Shown: positions 9,201-16,243 of the stretch, in pieces
Layout: each line of letters starts with the position of its first letter
Numbering within the stretch: the stretch's first letter is position 1
DNA from: Sulfuritalea sp.
GTDB taxonomy: Bacteria > Pseudomonadota > Gammaproteobacteria > Burkholderiales > Rhodocyclaceae
Assembly: GCA_030247575.1 (NCBI GenBank)
Contig: JAOTRV010000029.1
Coordinates: forward strand, 1 to 56,199
Direction of reading: 5' to 3'
Length of the DNA: 56,199 nt
Position numbers and translations under genes: made by a program
The notes under the pieces: generated by a model
What the model saw: only the letters and a program-made list of their open reading frames with translations
The model's database searches: none
Told to the model about the DNA's origin: nothing

Positions 9201-10573
9201 AGGTCATGCCTGAGCGAACCAGGCTTGATGACAACGGGCAGTATGTCCTGAGAAAGCCACTCCCACAGCGTTGGTGGATCTATGCTGATAAGAGACCGAA
9301 ACTGTATTCCATCATCGCGAGTTTTGATCGTGTGCTAGTTACGGCACTCGTCTCGAAATACGTCAGTTTTATTTTTGTTCCTCGTCATCAAGTCTTCATG
9401 CATAAGCTTGCGGTAATAGCAAAACAGGATTTCGCAACCTTCGCTGTGTTGCAGTCAGACATTCACGTCTACTGGGCATGGCGATATAGCTCAACGATGC
9501 GAAATGTTGGTATCAACTATTCACCCAGCGCCTGCTTTGTAACATTCCCCTTCCCGGAAGGTCTTTGGCAAACAACCAACCAAAGCCTTGAATCGTTCGG
9601 CGCTGCGTACCACGAACACCGCCGTGCCCTGATGAAGAGCCTCTGGCTCGGCCTCACCGACATCTACAATCTGTTCCACACCCGCGACCTCACCCCCGCC
9701 GAAGTCGCCCGAGTCAGCAAGAAGTCGCTACCGGAAGCCGAAACCGGCTATCAGGGCATCCTCGAACTTCGCCGCCTGCATCGCGAACTCGACCTCGCGA
9801 TCCGCGACGCCTACGGCTGGACCGACCTTGAGCTCGGCCACGATTTCATCGAAGTCGAAACCCTCCCCGAAAACGACCGCGTCCGCTACACCATCAGCCC
9901 CACCGCCCGCAAAGAAGTCCTCAAACGCCTACTCGCCGAAAACCACAAGCGCGCCGCCGCCGAGGCAGCCGCTGCGGCGGTGGCAGCGCCGGCCAAGGTG
10001 CGGCGGGGACGAAAACCCAAGGACACTGACGCCATGGGCGATCTGTTCGAGATTGGGACTCCCAAATCACCTCCAGTCTGGGATGCGCAGGTGTTCCCCT
10101 GGGACGGACGCGAAGCCTTTGTCTATGGCCTGATTCCGCGTCTGGTTCAGGCGCGGCCTGGCGAGCGCTTCGAGTTCTATCGCGATGCGGCCTTGCTCGC
10201 TTCGCGCCCCCAACGTTGCGCAACGCTCCTGCTGGATGACGCGTCGCGAGCGGACTACGAGCGAGCGGTGCGGAACCTTATCTGGCTGCAATTCCCGGAC
10301 GAGCCTCGCATTCGTGCATCAAAGATTCGGCAGACCCTGCAAAGCAAACAGATTGTGAGGACCGATGCCGGGACCGGCGCTACGACAGTGCCAGACAACG
10401 CGAACCTGCCGCCACTGCAGCCGACTCTCGAACCCTTGCTGCCGTTGATCCTGAAAGCCGCGGACAACCTGGACAGGATGCAGCGGGATGTCCTCGATCG
10501 TGTCGAAGCGGGAAAGCTGGCACTGACAAAAGAGGCGCTTGCCAGGGAATTCGAGGGGCTGATGGCCGCATAG
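6227..10573 (+). CDS. Large gamma-type N6-adenine DNA methyltransferase (Eco57I/PglX-like)
   Basis: A 1448-residue protein from ATG 6227, chosen because it overlaps the upstream stop; an in-frame GTG at 6191 is less likely. Motif I is ADISCGSGHIL near residue 509 and the catalytic motif IV is GNPPYLMNR near 771, both typical of amino-methyltransferases. The N-terminal 450 residues are helical, as in PglX and DISARM-type methylases. Residues about 770-1120, the presumed target-recognition part, are encoded by clearly AT-richer DNA than either flank. A palindromic repeat is inserted in frame near 440-455. Near residue 1260 an Ala-rich linker leads to RRGRKPKD, an AT-hook-like motif. It may mark host DNA and/or act in a combined restriction complex with the two helicases. 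Enzyme class is firm; site and system role are inferred. Confidence 0.9.
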   Translation: MIYPSIRIEGAILSPDILDRLDDAAGQRPADFGLDTGTKVKDEIARAWADAQDYWRIFQRKLETLRPESPATTETRQQWVTPLLGLLGYQLDYQAKGVELNGKTYAISHRLAHRGNTPIHIIGAREAAGLDKKPERTHIGAPRMSAHALVQEYLNLHDELYGIVTNGRILRLLRDSSRLIKLSYLEFDLDRIFSDGLFADFAILYRLLHVSRLPASSEAAAESLIERYHQDSLDSGARIRDGLSKAVEQAIRDFANGFLTHRDNDALRQSIRDGKLSPENYYQHLLRLIYRLLFLLVIEERDLVFPPSATSQKRDIYRRYYSLERLRLLSEKRHLADKRHHDLWLAMLANFSLFEAHGPGDKLGLAPLAGDLFSPAAIGPLASAMLGNDVLVGCLRSLGLYQHPDNNQTIRVNYAALNVEEFGSVYEGLLEYEPVFLGVSPRFQGEGAGERVGSIEFSFAQGDQRAATGSHYTPDDLVQPLIKHSLDYLIADALKKSDPAKALLDLRVADISCGSGHILLAAARRIATELAIVRTGEEQPSPSAFRSAIRDVIRNCIYGVDLNPLAVELCKVALWLEAHNPGEPLNFLDHHIKCGNAIVGFARREEVERGVPDEAFVTLPGDDKDTAALLRKRNKQERKHHETGQLPLAPTLEKQFDHILSGQQALSAPEQSPDDFEFKKHRYAAWKEDASLLNQIVGIPIAQFYLTKTVDNLQKFVTDAAFRRYWKGDVGPQGHATAEAWALTERKRFFHWFLEFPEIIGRGGFDCILGNPPYLMNRKLSGKFGEEFLNWVKFAFAPAAAVDLVVYFVRRMYELLSHNGFLALISTNTISQGAAREGGLDAIEYDGGCINFAVRSQRWPGRAAVTVSLVSIYKGKWSGERYLDNQSVTRITTFLDTEEISVGPETLAENMDQSFIGSYVLGLGFLMSESDARDLFAKSDHHRNVIYPYLSGDDLNGHPEQLASRFTINFFDWPEEKCETEYPDIFAIVKEKVMPERTRLDDNGQYVLRKPLPQRWWIYADKRPKLYSIIASFDRVLVTALVSKYVSFIFVPRHQVFMHKLAVIAKQDFATFAVLQSDIHVYWAWRYSSTMRNVGINYSPSACFVTFPFPEGLWQTTNQSLESFGAAYHEHRRALMKSLWLGLTDIYNLFHTRDLTPAEVARVSKKSLPEAETGYQGILELRRLHRELDLAIRDAYGWTDLELGHDFIEVETLPENDRVRYTISPTARKEVLKRLLAENHKRAAAEAAAAAVAAPAKVRRGRKPKDTDAMGDLFEIGTPKSPPVWDAQVFPWDGREAFVYGLIPRLVQARPGERFEFYRDAALLASRPQRCATLLLDDASRADYERAVRNLIWLQFPDEPRIRASKIRQTLQSKQIVRTDAGTGATTVPDNANLPPLQPTLEPLLPLILKAADNLDRMQRDVLDRVEAGKLALTKEALAREFEGLMAA
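7543..7586. repeat. GC-rich palindromic repeat inserted in frame in the methyltransferase gene
   Basis: Within the coding frame lies CTCCCCTCGCTTTCAGGGAG followed by a purine-rich GAGGGGGCGGGGGAGAGGGTGGG. The CTCCC...GGGAG arms can pair. The element translates to a SPRFQGEGAGERVGS-like peptide between two normal-looking stretches. Dispersed proteobacterial repeats of this composition often occur between genes and sometimes inside them, adding a Pro/Gly/Glu/Arg-rich peptide. The family assignment is from memory. Confidence 0.6.
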
Positions 10574-10583
10574 GAGCCATGAC

Positions 10584-12629
10584 GTGAACACGGCAGCCCA
10601 AACCAGGAACGTGGAATCACCGCGACTGTGGATCAAGCGGATGGTGCTCTTCGCGTCCCCCGAGCAGCACAATGCGCCCCTCCGCGAAATCCCCTTCCAC
10701 CGCGGGCTGAATATCGTCTGGGGGGTGGAGTTGCCGGACGATGCCGGCATCGATGCGGCTCACCCCGTCACCCTGTCGGGCCATTCCGTCGGCAAGACGA
10801 CCTGCTGCCGCCTGATCCGCTATTGCCTGGGCGAATCCACCTTCGGCAATCCGGCGGCGATGGCTCGCATCAGGCATACCTTTCCCGACGGGTGGGTCGG
10901 CCTGGAACTGGCTGCTGGCGATCAGGAATGGTCGGTACTCAAGCCCTTCGGTCGATCCGGCGATCCCAAAGCGGCACAGGGACTCGCCATCGAAGCCCTT
11001 TTCGCTCTCGACCGTAAGCAGAACCAGTTCAGCGCGTTCTCGGACCATTTGCGCGGCACGTTGATGGCCAACCTTCAGGCGTACACGCCTCCCGGCTCCG
11101 CCAAGCCTTACCAATGGAGGCATTTGCTTGCTTGGCTTGCCCGTGATCAGGAAGCGCGCTTCCAGAGTCTGCATGACTGGCGTTCGCCCCGTAGCGGGTC
11201 GGAGACGCCAAAATTCGAGAAGCCGAAGGAACATGCGCTGTACCTGGTCCGCCTGGTGTTGGATATCGTCCAGGAGGAAGAACTGCGCATCGCCCGCGCC
11301 CTGAGCGAAGCGGAAGAAGAGTTGGAGCAACTGGAGTCGCGCATCGGTGAATTGCGACGGGAGCCGGAGTACGGACGCAACGAGCAGGAACGAGCTCTGA
11401 AACAGCTATTCGGCTTGTCGTCCGAGGATGCCTTGAGCATCGACGAGTCCGATTTGACGTCTCCCGTGGTCATCCACCGCACGGAGCTGCACAACGCCAT
11501 CGCCTCTCTTCAGAACGAGATCGACACGCTCGACCGGCGAATCGCCGAGAAACGCGTATGGCTTGCCTCCTATGACCAGCAACGCCAACTGTTCCGGGAT
11601 GCGATGGAAACGACGGACGAAGCGATCGAACACTCGGAAAGTGCAGAGGTGGAAGACGAGACGATACAGAAACTCCGCGCACTGAGAGGGAAGGATTGCA
11701 CCTACGGCAACGTCCCGTTCGTCGAATGTTCGTATGTGCGGGAACGTCTGGACAAGGCCGGCAAGGTCGTCGACCTTCAGCAGGTACGGGAGGATAGGCG
11801 CGTCGCCTCCGAGACACAGAGCCGTCTGCTCATCCTGGAACAGCAGCGCAAGGACCATGACGAGATCGTCGCTCTGCTGGATGAACTACAGAAGAAGCTG
11901 GATAGTGACGTCGCGGACAAGCGAGCGAAAGAGGTTCAACTGGCGGAACGGCGGGAGCAACTCCAGCGGCTCAATCAGCACCTAGTCCAGCGACAGTTGG
12001 CGCAGGACTTGATAGATGGGCGCGCGCCCAATACCGAACTGGAACAGAAGACCGTTCGTGTTGCCGAGCAGAAGGCGCTTGTCGAACAGCAGAGCCAGGA
12101 GCTGGGGCGCCTACAAGCATCTCATGGGAAGCGCTTGCAGGACATAGGCGTCATCTACGATGGCCTGATCAAAAGTGCCCTATCCGACACCTATTCTGGT
12201 GCTCTACGGATGACGAAGGGCGAATTGCAATTCCAGATCGAGGAGGCCGCAGGCCTGTCTGGCGAAGCAGTCGAGACTTTGGCGCTGGTACTGGCCGACG
12301 TTGCGGCGATGATGTGCTCATGCCAAGGCATCGGCCATCATCCGCGCTTCCTGATGCACGACAGCCCGCGCGAAGCCGACCTCGACAGGCACATCTACAA
12401 TCGATACCTGCGGACCGTGATGGCGCTATCAACGGAAAACGGTGGGGCAGAGGCGGCGCCGTTTCAATATATCGTCACCACGACGAGTCGCCCACCGGAA
12501 GACCTGCAGTCCGCAATCTGTCTCCAGCTCGAAGCGCATCCCCAGACCAACATGCTGTTCGGATGTGTGCTGAGGAATCCGGAAGTGCCACACACTTCGG
12601 ACCTCTTCGCGACGCCTGGAGAGCCATAA
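10584..12629 (+). CDS. SMC/Rad50-like coiled-coil ATPase of the defence operon
   Basis: A 681-residue protein with GTG start at 10584, ten bases after the methyltransferase stop; an upstream ATG at 10578 closes after two codons. Walker A is SGHSVGKTT (residues 65-73). The central 240-500 is rich in Glu, Arg, Gln and Leu in heptad-like spacing, i.e. a coiled coil. At its middle is CTYGNVPFVEC (Cys372 and Cys382), which may form the tip. The C-terminal half-site has ALVLADVAAMM and FLMHDSPREADLD near 592, a Walker B/D-loop-like segment. This split head with a long hairpin is the SMC/Rad50/RecN architecture also found in DUF2326-type ATPases. As the third enzyme after helicases and methylase it fits a helicase-methylase-ATPase defence set. 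Partner and substrate are unknown. Confidence 0.75.
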   Translation: MNTAAQTRNVESPRLWIKRMVLFASPEQHNAPLREIPFHRGLNIVWGVELPDDAGIDAAHPVTLSGHSVGKTTCCRLIRYCLGESTFGNPAAMARIRHTFPDGWVGLELAAGDQEWSVLKPFGRSGDPKAAQGLAIEALFALDRKQNQFSAFSDHLRGTLMANLQAYTPPGSAKPYQWRHLLAWLARDQEARFQSLHDWRSPRSGSETPKFEKPKEHALYLVRLVLDIVQEEELRIARALSEAEEELEQLESRIGELRREPEYGRNEQERALKQLFGLSSEDALSIDESDLTSPVVIHRTELHNAIASLQNEIDTLDRRIAEKRVWLASYDQQRQLFRDAMETTDEAIEHSESAEVEDETIQKLRALRGKDCTYGNVPFVECSYVRERLDKAGKVVDLQQVREDRRVASETQSRLLILEQQRKDHDEIVALLDELQKKLDSDVADKRAKEVQLAERREQLQRLNQHLVQRQLAQDLIDGRAPNTELEQKTVRVAEQKALVEQQSQELGRLQASHGKRLQDIGVIYDGLIKSALSDTYSGALRMTKGELQFQIEEAAGLSGEAVETLALVLADVAAMMCSCQGIGHHPRFLMHDSPREADLDRHIYNRYLRTVMALSTENGGAEAAPFQYIVTTTSRPPEDLQSAICLQLEAHPQTNMLFGCVLRNPEVPHTSDLFATPGEP

Positions 12630-12732
12630 CCAAAATCAAGCTGCCAAGGCGTGGAAGCAAAATCCAGTCATGGCGATCTGCCGAACACAATGAAGGATTT
12701 CAACAATGCAGTCTCTTCCCAAGAGGTAGGTC

Positions 12733-13881
12733 ATGGGACTTGATCACCAGGCCATTGCGCGAAAACTCATGAAAGCAAGGGAGCTTCAGTCGCTTACTGT
12801 CGAAATGGTAAGCGCAGCGACTGGGATCTCGTCGGATCGCATATCCGTGGTTGAGTCGGGGCAGTCGAAGCCCTCGGGTGATGAGGTGCTGATTCTCGCC
12901 AATTTCTACCGACACGATTTCCGGGATTTTCTGGACGACACCCGTCCGGCACCTTTTGAGCAGACCGACATTCTCTACCGGCGCCATGGGGATGCTTTTA
13001 CCCCGCAGGATCGGCGGGCGATACAGGAGTTTCTCTTTCTTTGCGAGATCGAGTCTTCGCTTGAGGCCGAGTTGGGCGTATCGAAGGAGCCATTTGCCTT
13101 CACACCCCAGGGTACCCATTACAAATCTCACGGGGAGCCAGCGGCTAGGGCGCTAAGGTCGCTGTTGGGCTATGCTGCCAACGCGATTCCGCGCGACGTG
13201 TTTGAGGACTTTCGGTGCATCGGCCTGCATATCTTCAGACGTCGGCTTGCGAATTCCGAAATCTCGGGCTTGTACATCGAGCATCCCGTCGCCGGGCATT
13301 GCATCTTGGTGAATTTTGAGGAAGACGTGTATCGGCAACGTTTCTCAGTCAGTCATGAAGCCGCGCATGCGATTTTTGATTCTGCCGACGCAGTGGTGGT
13401 GACTTATCGAAAGGGAGCATCTCGCTACAAGGAAGGGGACCTGAAAGAGATGCGTGCAAACCGATTCGCATCTTGCTACCTGATGCCACCCGACCTGCTG
13501 CCACGAGTGTCGCAATGGACTACAGAGCAGGCGATCAACTGGGCTCAAAAGCTGCGTGTCAGCACTACAGCTCTCTCTTTTTCCTTGCGCGAAGCCGGGC
13601 TTATCGATGAGGCGATCGCCAAGGTGATTCGATCCGTCAAGGTGCCCAACGCGGAAAAAATCGATCCGGAAGCACCGGCGAACCTCAATGACAAGCAGCG
13701 CGCCCGCCGTGAGGCATTACTTGAGCGCGGTCTGTCCGATTATTACGTGGGGCTTTGCTTCGAGGCGCATCAGCGCGGCCTGATTTCCGCCGGCCGACTC
13801 AGCGAGGCGCTATTGGCGGACCACGTCGAAACGCGCGAAATTTCAGTTCTGTACGGCAGGGCCATCAGCAGTGGCGCTTGA
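12733..13881 (+). CDS. XRE-type HTH and ImmA/IrrE metallopeptidase fusion
   Basis: A 382-residue protein. Residues 8-65 form a Cro/C1-like helix-turn-helix (ISSDRISVVESGQSKPSGDE). The centre contains SVSHEAAHAIF with the zinc HExxH-like signature HEAAH starting at residue 208, typical of ImmA/IrrE (COG2856) proteases. This family cleaves or inactivates repressors during SOS or phage-linked switching and also occurs as antitoxin-like genes. A purine-rich GAGGTAGG lies just before ATG 12733, and 103 bases separate it from the ATPase gene, so it may have its own promoter. The next gene starts inside it (GTG 13871), giving an 11-base overlap. Likely it senses a signal and controls the PIN and CoiA-like genes behind it; the target is not known. 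Confidence 0.85.
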   Translation: MGLDHQAIARKLMKARELQSLTVEMVSAATGISSDRISVVESGQSKPSGDEVLILANFYRHDFRDFLDDTRPAPFEQTDILYRRHGDAFTPQDRRAIQEFLFLCEIESSLEAELGVSKEPFAFTPQGTHYKSHGEPAARALRSLLGYAANAIPRDVFEDFRCIGLHIFRRRLANSEISGLYIEHPVAGHCILVNFEEDVYRQRFSVSHEAAHAIFDSADAVVVTYRKGASRYKEGDLKEMRANRFASCYLMPPDLLPRVSQWTTEQAINWAQKLRVSTTALSFSLREAGLIDEAIAKVIRSVKVPNAEKIDPEAPANLNDKQRARREALLERGLSDYYVGLCFEAHQRGLISAGRLSEALLADHVETREISVLYGRAISSGA

Positions 13882-14488
13882 TCCGAAGCAGTTTTCCATG
13901 ATGTCCGTTGCCGACACGTGTTCGGTTTGGAACATGCTTTCGTCGCGCAAGCTGTACCAGGCGGCCATGAACGCTAAGCTGCACTTCTGCGTCACGCCGA
14001 TGGTGTTATACGAATGTTTGCACAAACCGCGTTCTTCAATGACACCTGAGAAGGCAGAGCTTATTGGTCGTTTGGAAAGAGCCCAGATAGATGGGGGCTT
14101 TCCCGTGCAGGCATGTGACCTCGACGACCTTGCGACACTGGTTCGACAAGCGCCGCAAGGGCTTGGTAGTGGGGAAATGTCATGTATCGCAACAGCCTAT
14201 CGAATTCGTAGTATTGCCGTCATGACAGACGAGAAGAAGGCTCGAAACTTTGCGTCTAAACAGCTTGGTCTGACTGTCGAAACTACTCCCAAGCTGTATG
14301 GATGGCTTCACTATCACTTACATCTCGGGGATGGAGATCACGAGGACGTAATTCGCGAGCATGAGCGTTTTGAGGCAAGACCATTGACATCGTTTCTTCG
14401 GGAGGCGTTCAACGAAGCAATGCGGTGCCGTTTGATGGAGCGATCGATTGGCAGTACCCAATTTCCTCCCACGGGTGTCTCCGAGTAA
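13871..14488 (+). CDS. PIN-like nuclease
   Basis: A 205-residue protein with GTG start overlapping the protease gene; ATGs about nine codons later are alternatives. The PIN acidic set is visible: Asp15 in VADTCSVW, Glu48 in LYECLHKP, Glu102 in GSGEMSCIATAY and Asp120 in AVMTDEKKA. PIN proteins cut single-stranded RNA, often as VapC-type toxins, but this one is longer than VapC (about 130 residues), with an extra C-terminal helical part. The gene directly upstream has an HTH and protease instead of a classic VapB antitoxin. The stop overlaps the next start as TAATG at 14486-14490. DNA here is near 48% GC in places, lower than the core genome. A protease-controlled nuclease toxin or effector is the likely reading; RNA versus DNA specificity cannot be told. 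Confidence 0.7.
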   Translation: MALDPKQFSMMSVADTCSVWNMLSSRKLYQAAMNAKLHFCVTPMVLYECLHKPRSSMTPEKAELIGRLERAQIDGGFPVQACDLDDLATLVRQAPQGLGSGEMSCIATAYRIRSIAVMTDEKKARNFASKQLGLTVETTPKLYGWLHYHLHLGDGDHEDVIREHERFEARPLTSFLREAFNEAMRCRLMERSIGSTQFPPTGVSE

Positions 14489-15585
14489 TGAGTGAAGCTC
14501 GCATTGTCTGGGCCAATGACACCGCAACCAATGCGGCGCGGCACATTACGGAGGTGAGTACGGGATTAGCTTGCCACTGCGTCTGTCCAGGGTGCGGCGC
14601 AAAACTCGAAGCGGTCAACGCGCAGAATCCGAACTGGAAGCGGCGCCCCCATTTTCGGCACTACGAAGCGCCGGAACTTGTTGATTGCGCGCAGCAAGCC
14701 GTCTTGACCGGAGCGCGAGAGGCCCTTAAGCAGGCAAACGAAATCGAGTTGCCCGCACTGCGTGTCAAACGCATCATGGCCGCACAGGACAGGATGGAAT
14801 TCGTAGCCGAGGTCAATGAACCCGCGCATCGCGTCCAAATTGAAGGGGTCGAGTTTGTCGATGCTACCGATGCCGTTCTTACTCTCTCAGACGGTCAACA
14901 AGTCTATGTCCGTCTGGTGGCCACGGCGAAGAGACCCGGTGATCCCAAGCAACTGAAAATTTCCGAGGTGCTGATCGATATTTCCGATCCGGTTCTGCGC
15001 ACTGCCAATCCTGAAGTGCTGCGCCAACACATAACACTCGGCAGTAGGGCTAAGCATTGGTGCCACCACTTGCGTGAGCCAGATCTGGTCGCTGAGGCCG
15101 AAGCCAAGGTCCTGCAGCAGGTTAACAAGCATTCGGAGGATTGTGCCGCCCGGTTTGCAGCCGAAGAACAGACCCGGCATCGGAGCGCCGAAGCGCAAGG
15201 CAATCAACGCATCCAGTTCCAGAGCGCACCCTTAGCGCCGAATGAAATGCTCAAAACCGTACCCCAGATATCCTCCCAGGAAAAGCCGTCAAAGTCTTTA
15301 CACTCAGTAGCCGTTGACTATGTGTGGTCGCAAGGCGTTCTCAAACCATCCCGGCGGGAGAATGTGATCAGGCAAAATATGACGATTTGGCCACAGTGGG
15401 ACTGGCGCGCCATCATGGCGTTCGGCGAATCAGCACGACTTCAGGGGATCTCCGTCGATATTGCAGTGAAGGCGGCTCTGGAACGCTTCAGATTCTCGGA
15501 GAATAACAATGTTGTCCGAGATGCGTGGCGTTACGCAGGCATCATCTTCGTCGTGCCCCGCACGGATGACAGGAGTGACCACTAA
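14488..15585 (+). CDS. CoiA-like protein with N-terminal zinc ribbon
   Basis: A 365-residue protein with ATG 14488 overlapping the PIN stop (TAATG). Near residues 29-37 it has ACHCVCPGCG, a four-cysteine knuckle, followed by RPHFRHYEAPE, the signature around the HFxHY segment of CoiA-family proteins. CoiA relatives contain a restriction-endonuclease-like core and were first known from competence, but many occur in defence islands. The downstream strands (DRMEFVAEV, QVYVRLVAT) could form such a core, yet I cannot name catalytic residues. The last 120 residues carry WPQWDWRAIMAFGESARL, unassigned. It closes the overlapping protease-PIN-CoiA cassette. Confidence 0.6.
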   Translation: MSEARIVWANDTATNAARHITEVSTGLACHCVCPGCGAKLEAVNAQNPNWKRRPHFRHYEAPELVDCAQQAVLTGAREALKQANEIELPALRVKRIMAAQDRMEFVAEVNEPAHRVQIEGVEFVDATDAVLTLSDGQQVYVRLVATAKRPGDPKQLKISEVLIDISDPVLRTANPEVLRQHITLGSRAKHWCHHLREPDLVAEAEAKVLQQVNKHSEDCAARFAAEEQTRHRSAEAQGNQRIQFQSAPLAPNEMLKTVPQISSQEKPSKSLHSVAVDYVWSQGVLKPSRRENVIRQNMTIWPQWDWRAIMAFGESARLQGISVDIAVKAALERFRFSENNNVVRDAWRYAGIIFVVPRTDDRSDH

Positions 15586-15606
15586 ATCGCTGTTCGCACC
15601 GACGCT

Positions 15607-15817
15607 GAGCGGAAATCACCATGAAGGCGAACAGTAAGATCAACGTCGGTGGGTACAGTGACCGATAGGTTTCTTCGACTCTCATCGCCTGTGATGCGAC
15701 AAGGACAATCGCTCCGAGCAGGGCAATACCGGTGCGATCCAATTGCAGAAATGGAAGCCCGCCGAAGATCGTTCCAAGGTAGACGAGCAGGAATACCGTG
15801 ACAACGAGGGATGTCAT
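15607..15817 (-). pseudogene. N-terminal remnant of an anion permease (SLC13/ArsB-like)
   Basis: From ATG 15817 the first 70 residues read as two or three membrane helices with the family-typical LDRTGIALLGAIVLV after a short first helix, and PPTLILLFAFMVISAQ as the next. This is the start of an ion-transporter-superfamily permease (normally 400 or more residues). At about 15605 the similarity stops and the frame runs into unrelated Arg/Cys-rich sequence, ending inside the CoiA-like gene. The fragment begins only seven bases beyond the last recombinase-module gene, in the same direction. It marks a break at the boundary between the module and the defence genes. It cannot be a functional transporter. 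Confidence 0.65.
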
Positions 15818-15823
15818 TTTGAT

Positions 15824-16243
15824 TTATGGTGTTTCATTGACTTGCGTCCCTCTTGGCCTTCTGATCGGAGTGACCTTGTCACCGGTCAGCGCTACCCTTT
15901 CCTTAGCCCATGCTTCCCGCTCATCCCACAACTGCTTGACCAGCGACACTTCCCTGGCCAGTGCCTCTTCCCAAAGCACCCGATGGCGGGCGGTTTCGGC
16001 CTTGGCCACGTCCAGTCGCTCCCGCATTTCATCGCGGGGCTTGGTCTCGACCTTCGCCGCAGCGTCAATGGCTTCGATCAAGTCGCTGAAGATCGGCCGT
16101 GACTTCTTGATCGTGCCCTTCTTCCGTCCGGCTTCCAGAGATACCGAGTCGTTGGTGATCCTGGTTCCCGGGGGGACATTGTCCGGCTTACCCCTTTTTA
16201 GGCGCTCCAGCGCCGCGAAGTAGTCTTTGAGAATGTCAGGCAT
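15824..16243 (-). CDS. Small coiled-coil recombinase accessory protein (TnpC-like position)
   Basis: A 139-residue protein starting at ATG 16243 (MPDILKDYF), which gives an 8-base overlap with the recombinase before it; the frame could start further upstream but that would overlap more. It has a basic patch (RLKRGKPDNVPP), then ITNDSVSLEAGRKKGTIKKSRP, which looks like a small DNA-binding helix-turn-helix, and a C-terminal amphipathic helix (REMRERLDVAKAETARHR and onward) predicted to coil. Its place as the last small gene after large tyrosine recombinases is that of TnpC in Tn554, which affects the efficiency and orientation of transposition. The analogy rests on layout, so function is inferred. 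Confidence 0.6.
   Translation of the reverse strand: MPDILKDYFAALERLKRGKPDNVPPGTRITNDSVSLEAGRKKGTIKKSRPIFSDLIEAIDAAAKVETKPRDEMRERLDVAKAETARHRVLWEEALAREVSLVKQLWDEREAWAKERVALTGDKVTPIRRPRGTQVNETP

Noticed and set aside
1-12629. Calling the locus canonical DISARM
   Set aside because: No PLD-type DrmC is seen, gene order is different and extra genes are present; only a related or variant system can be supported.
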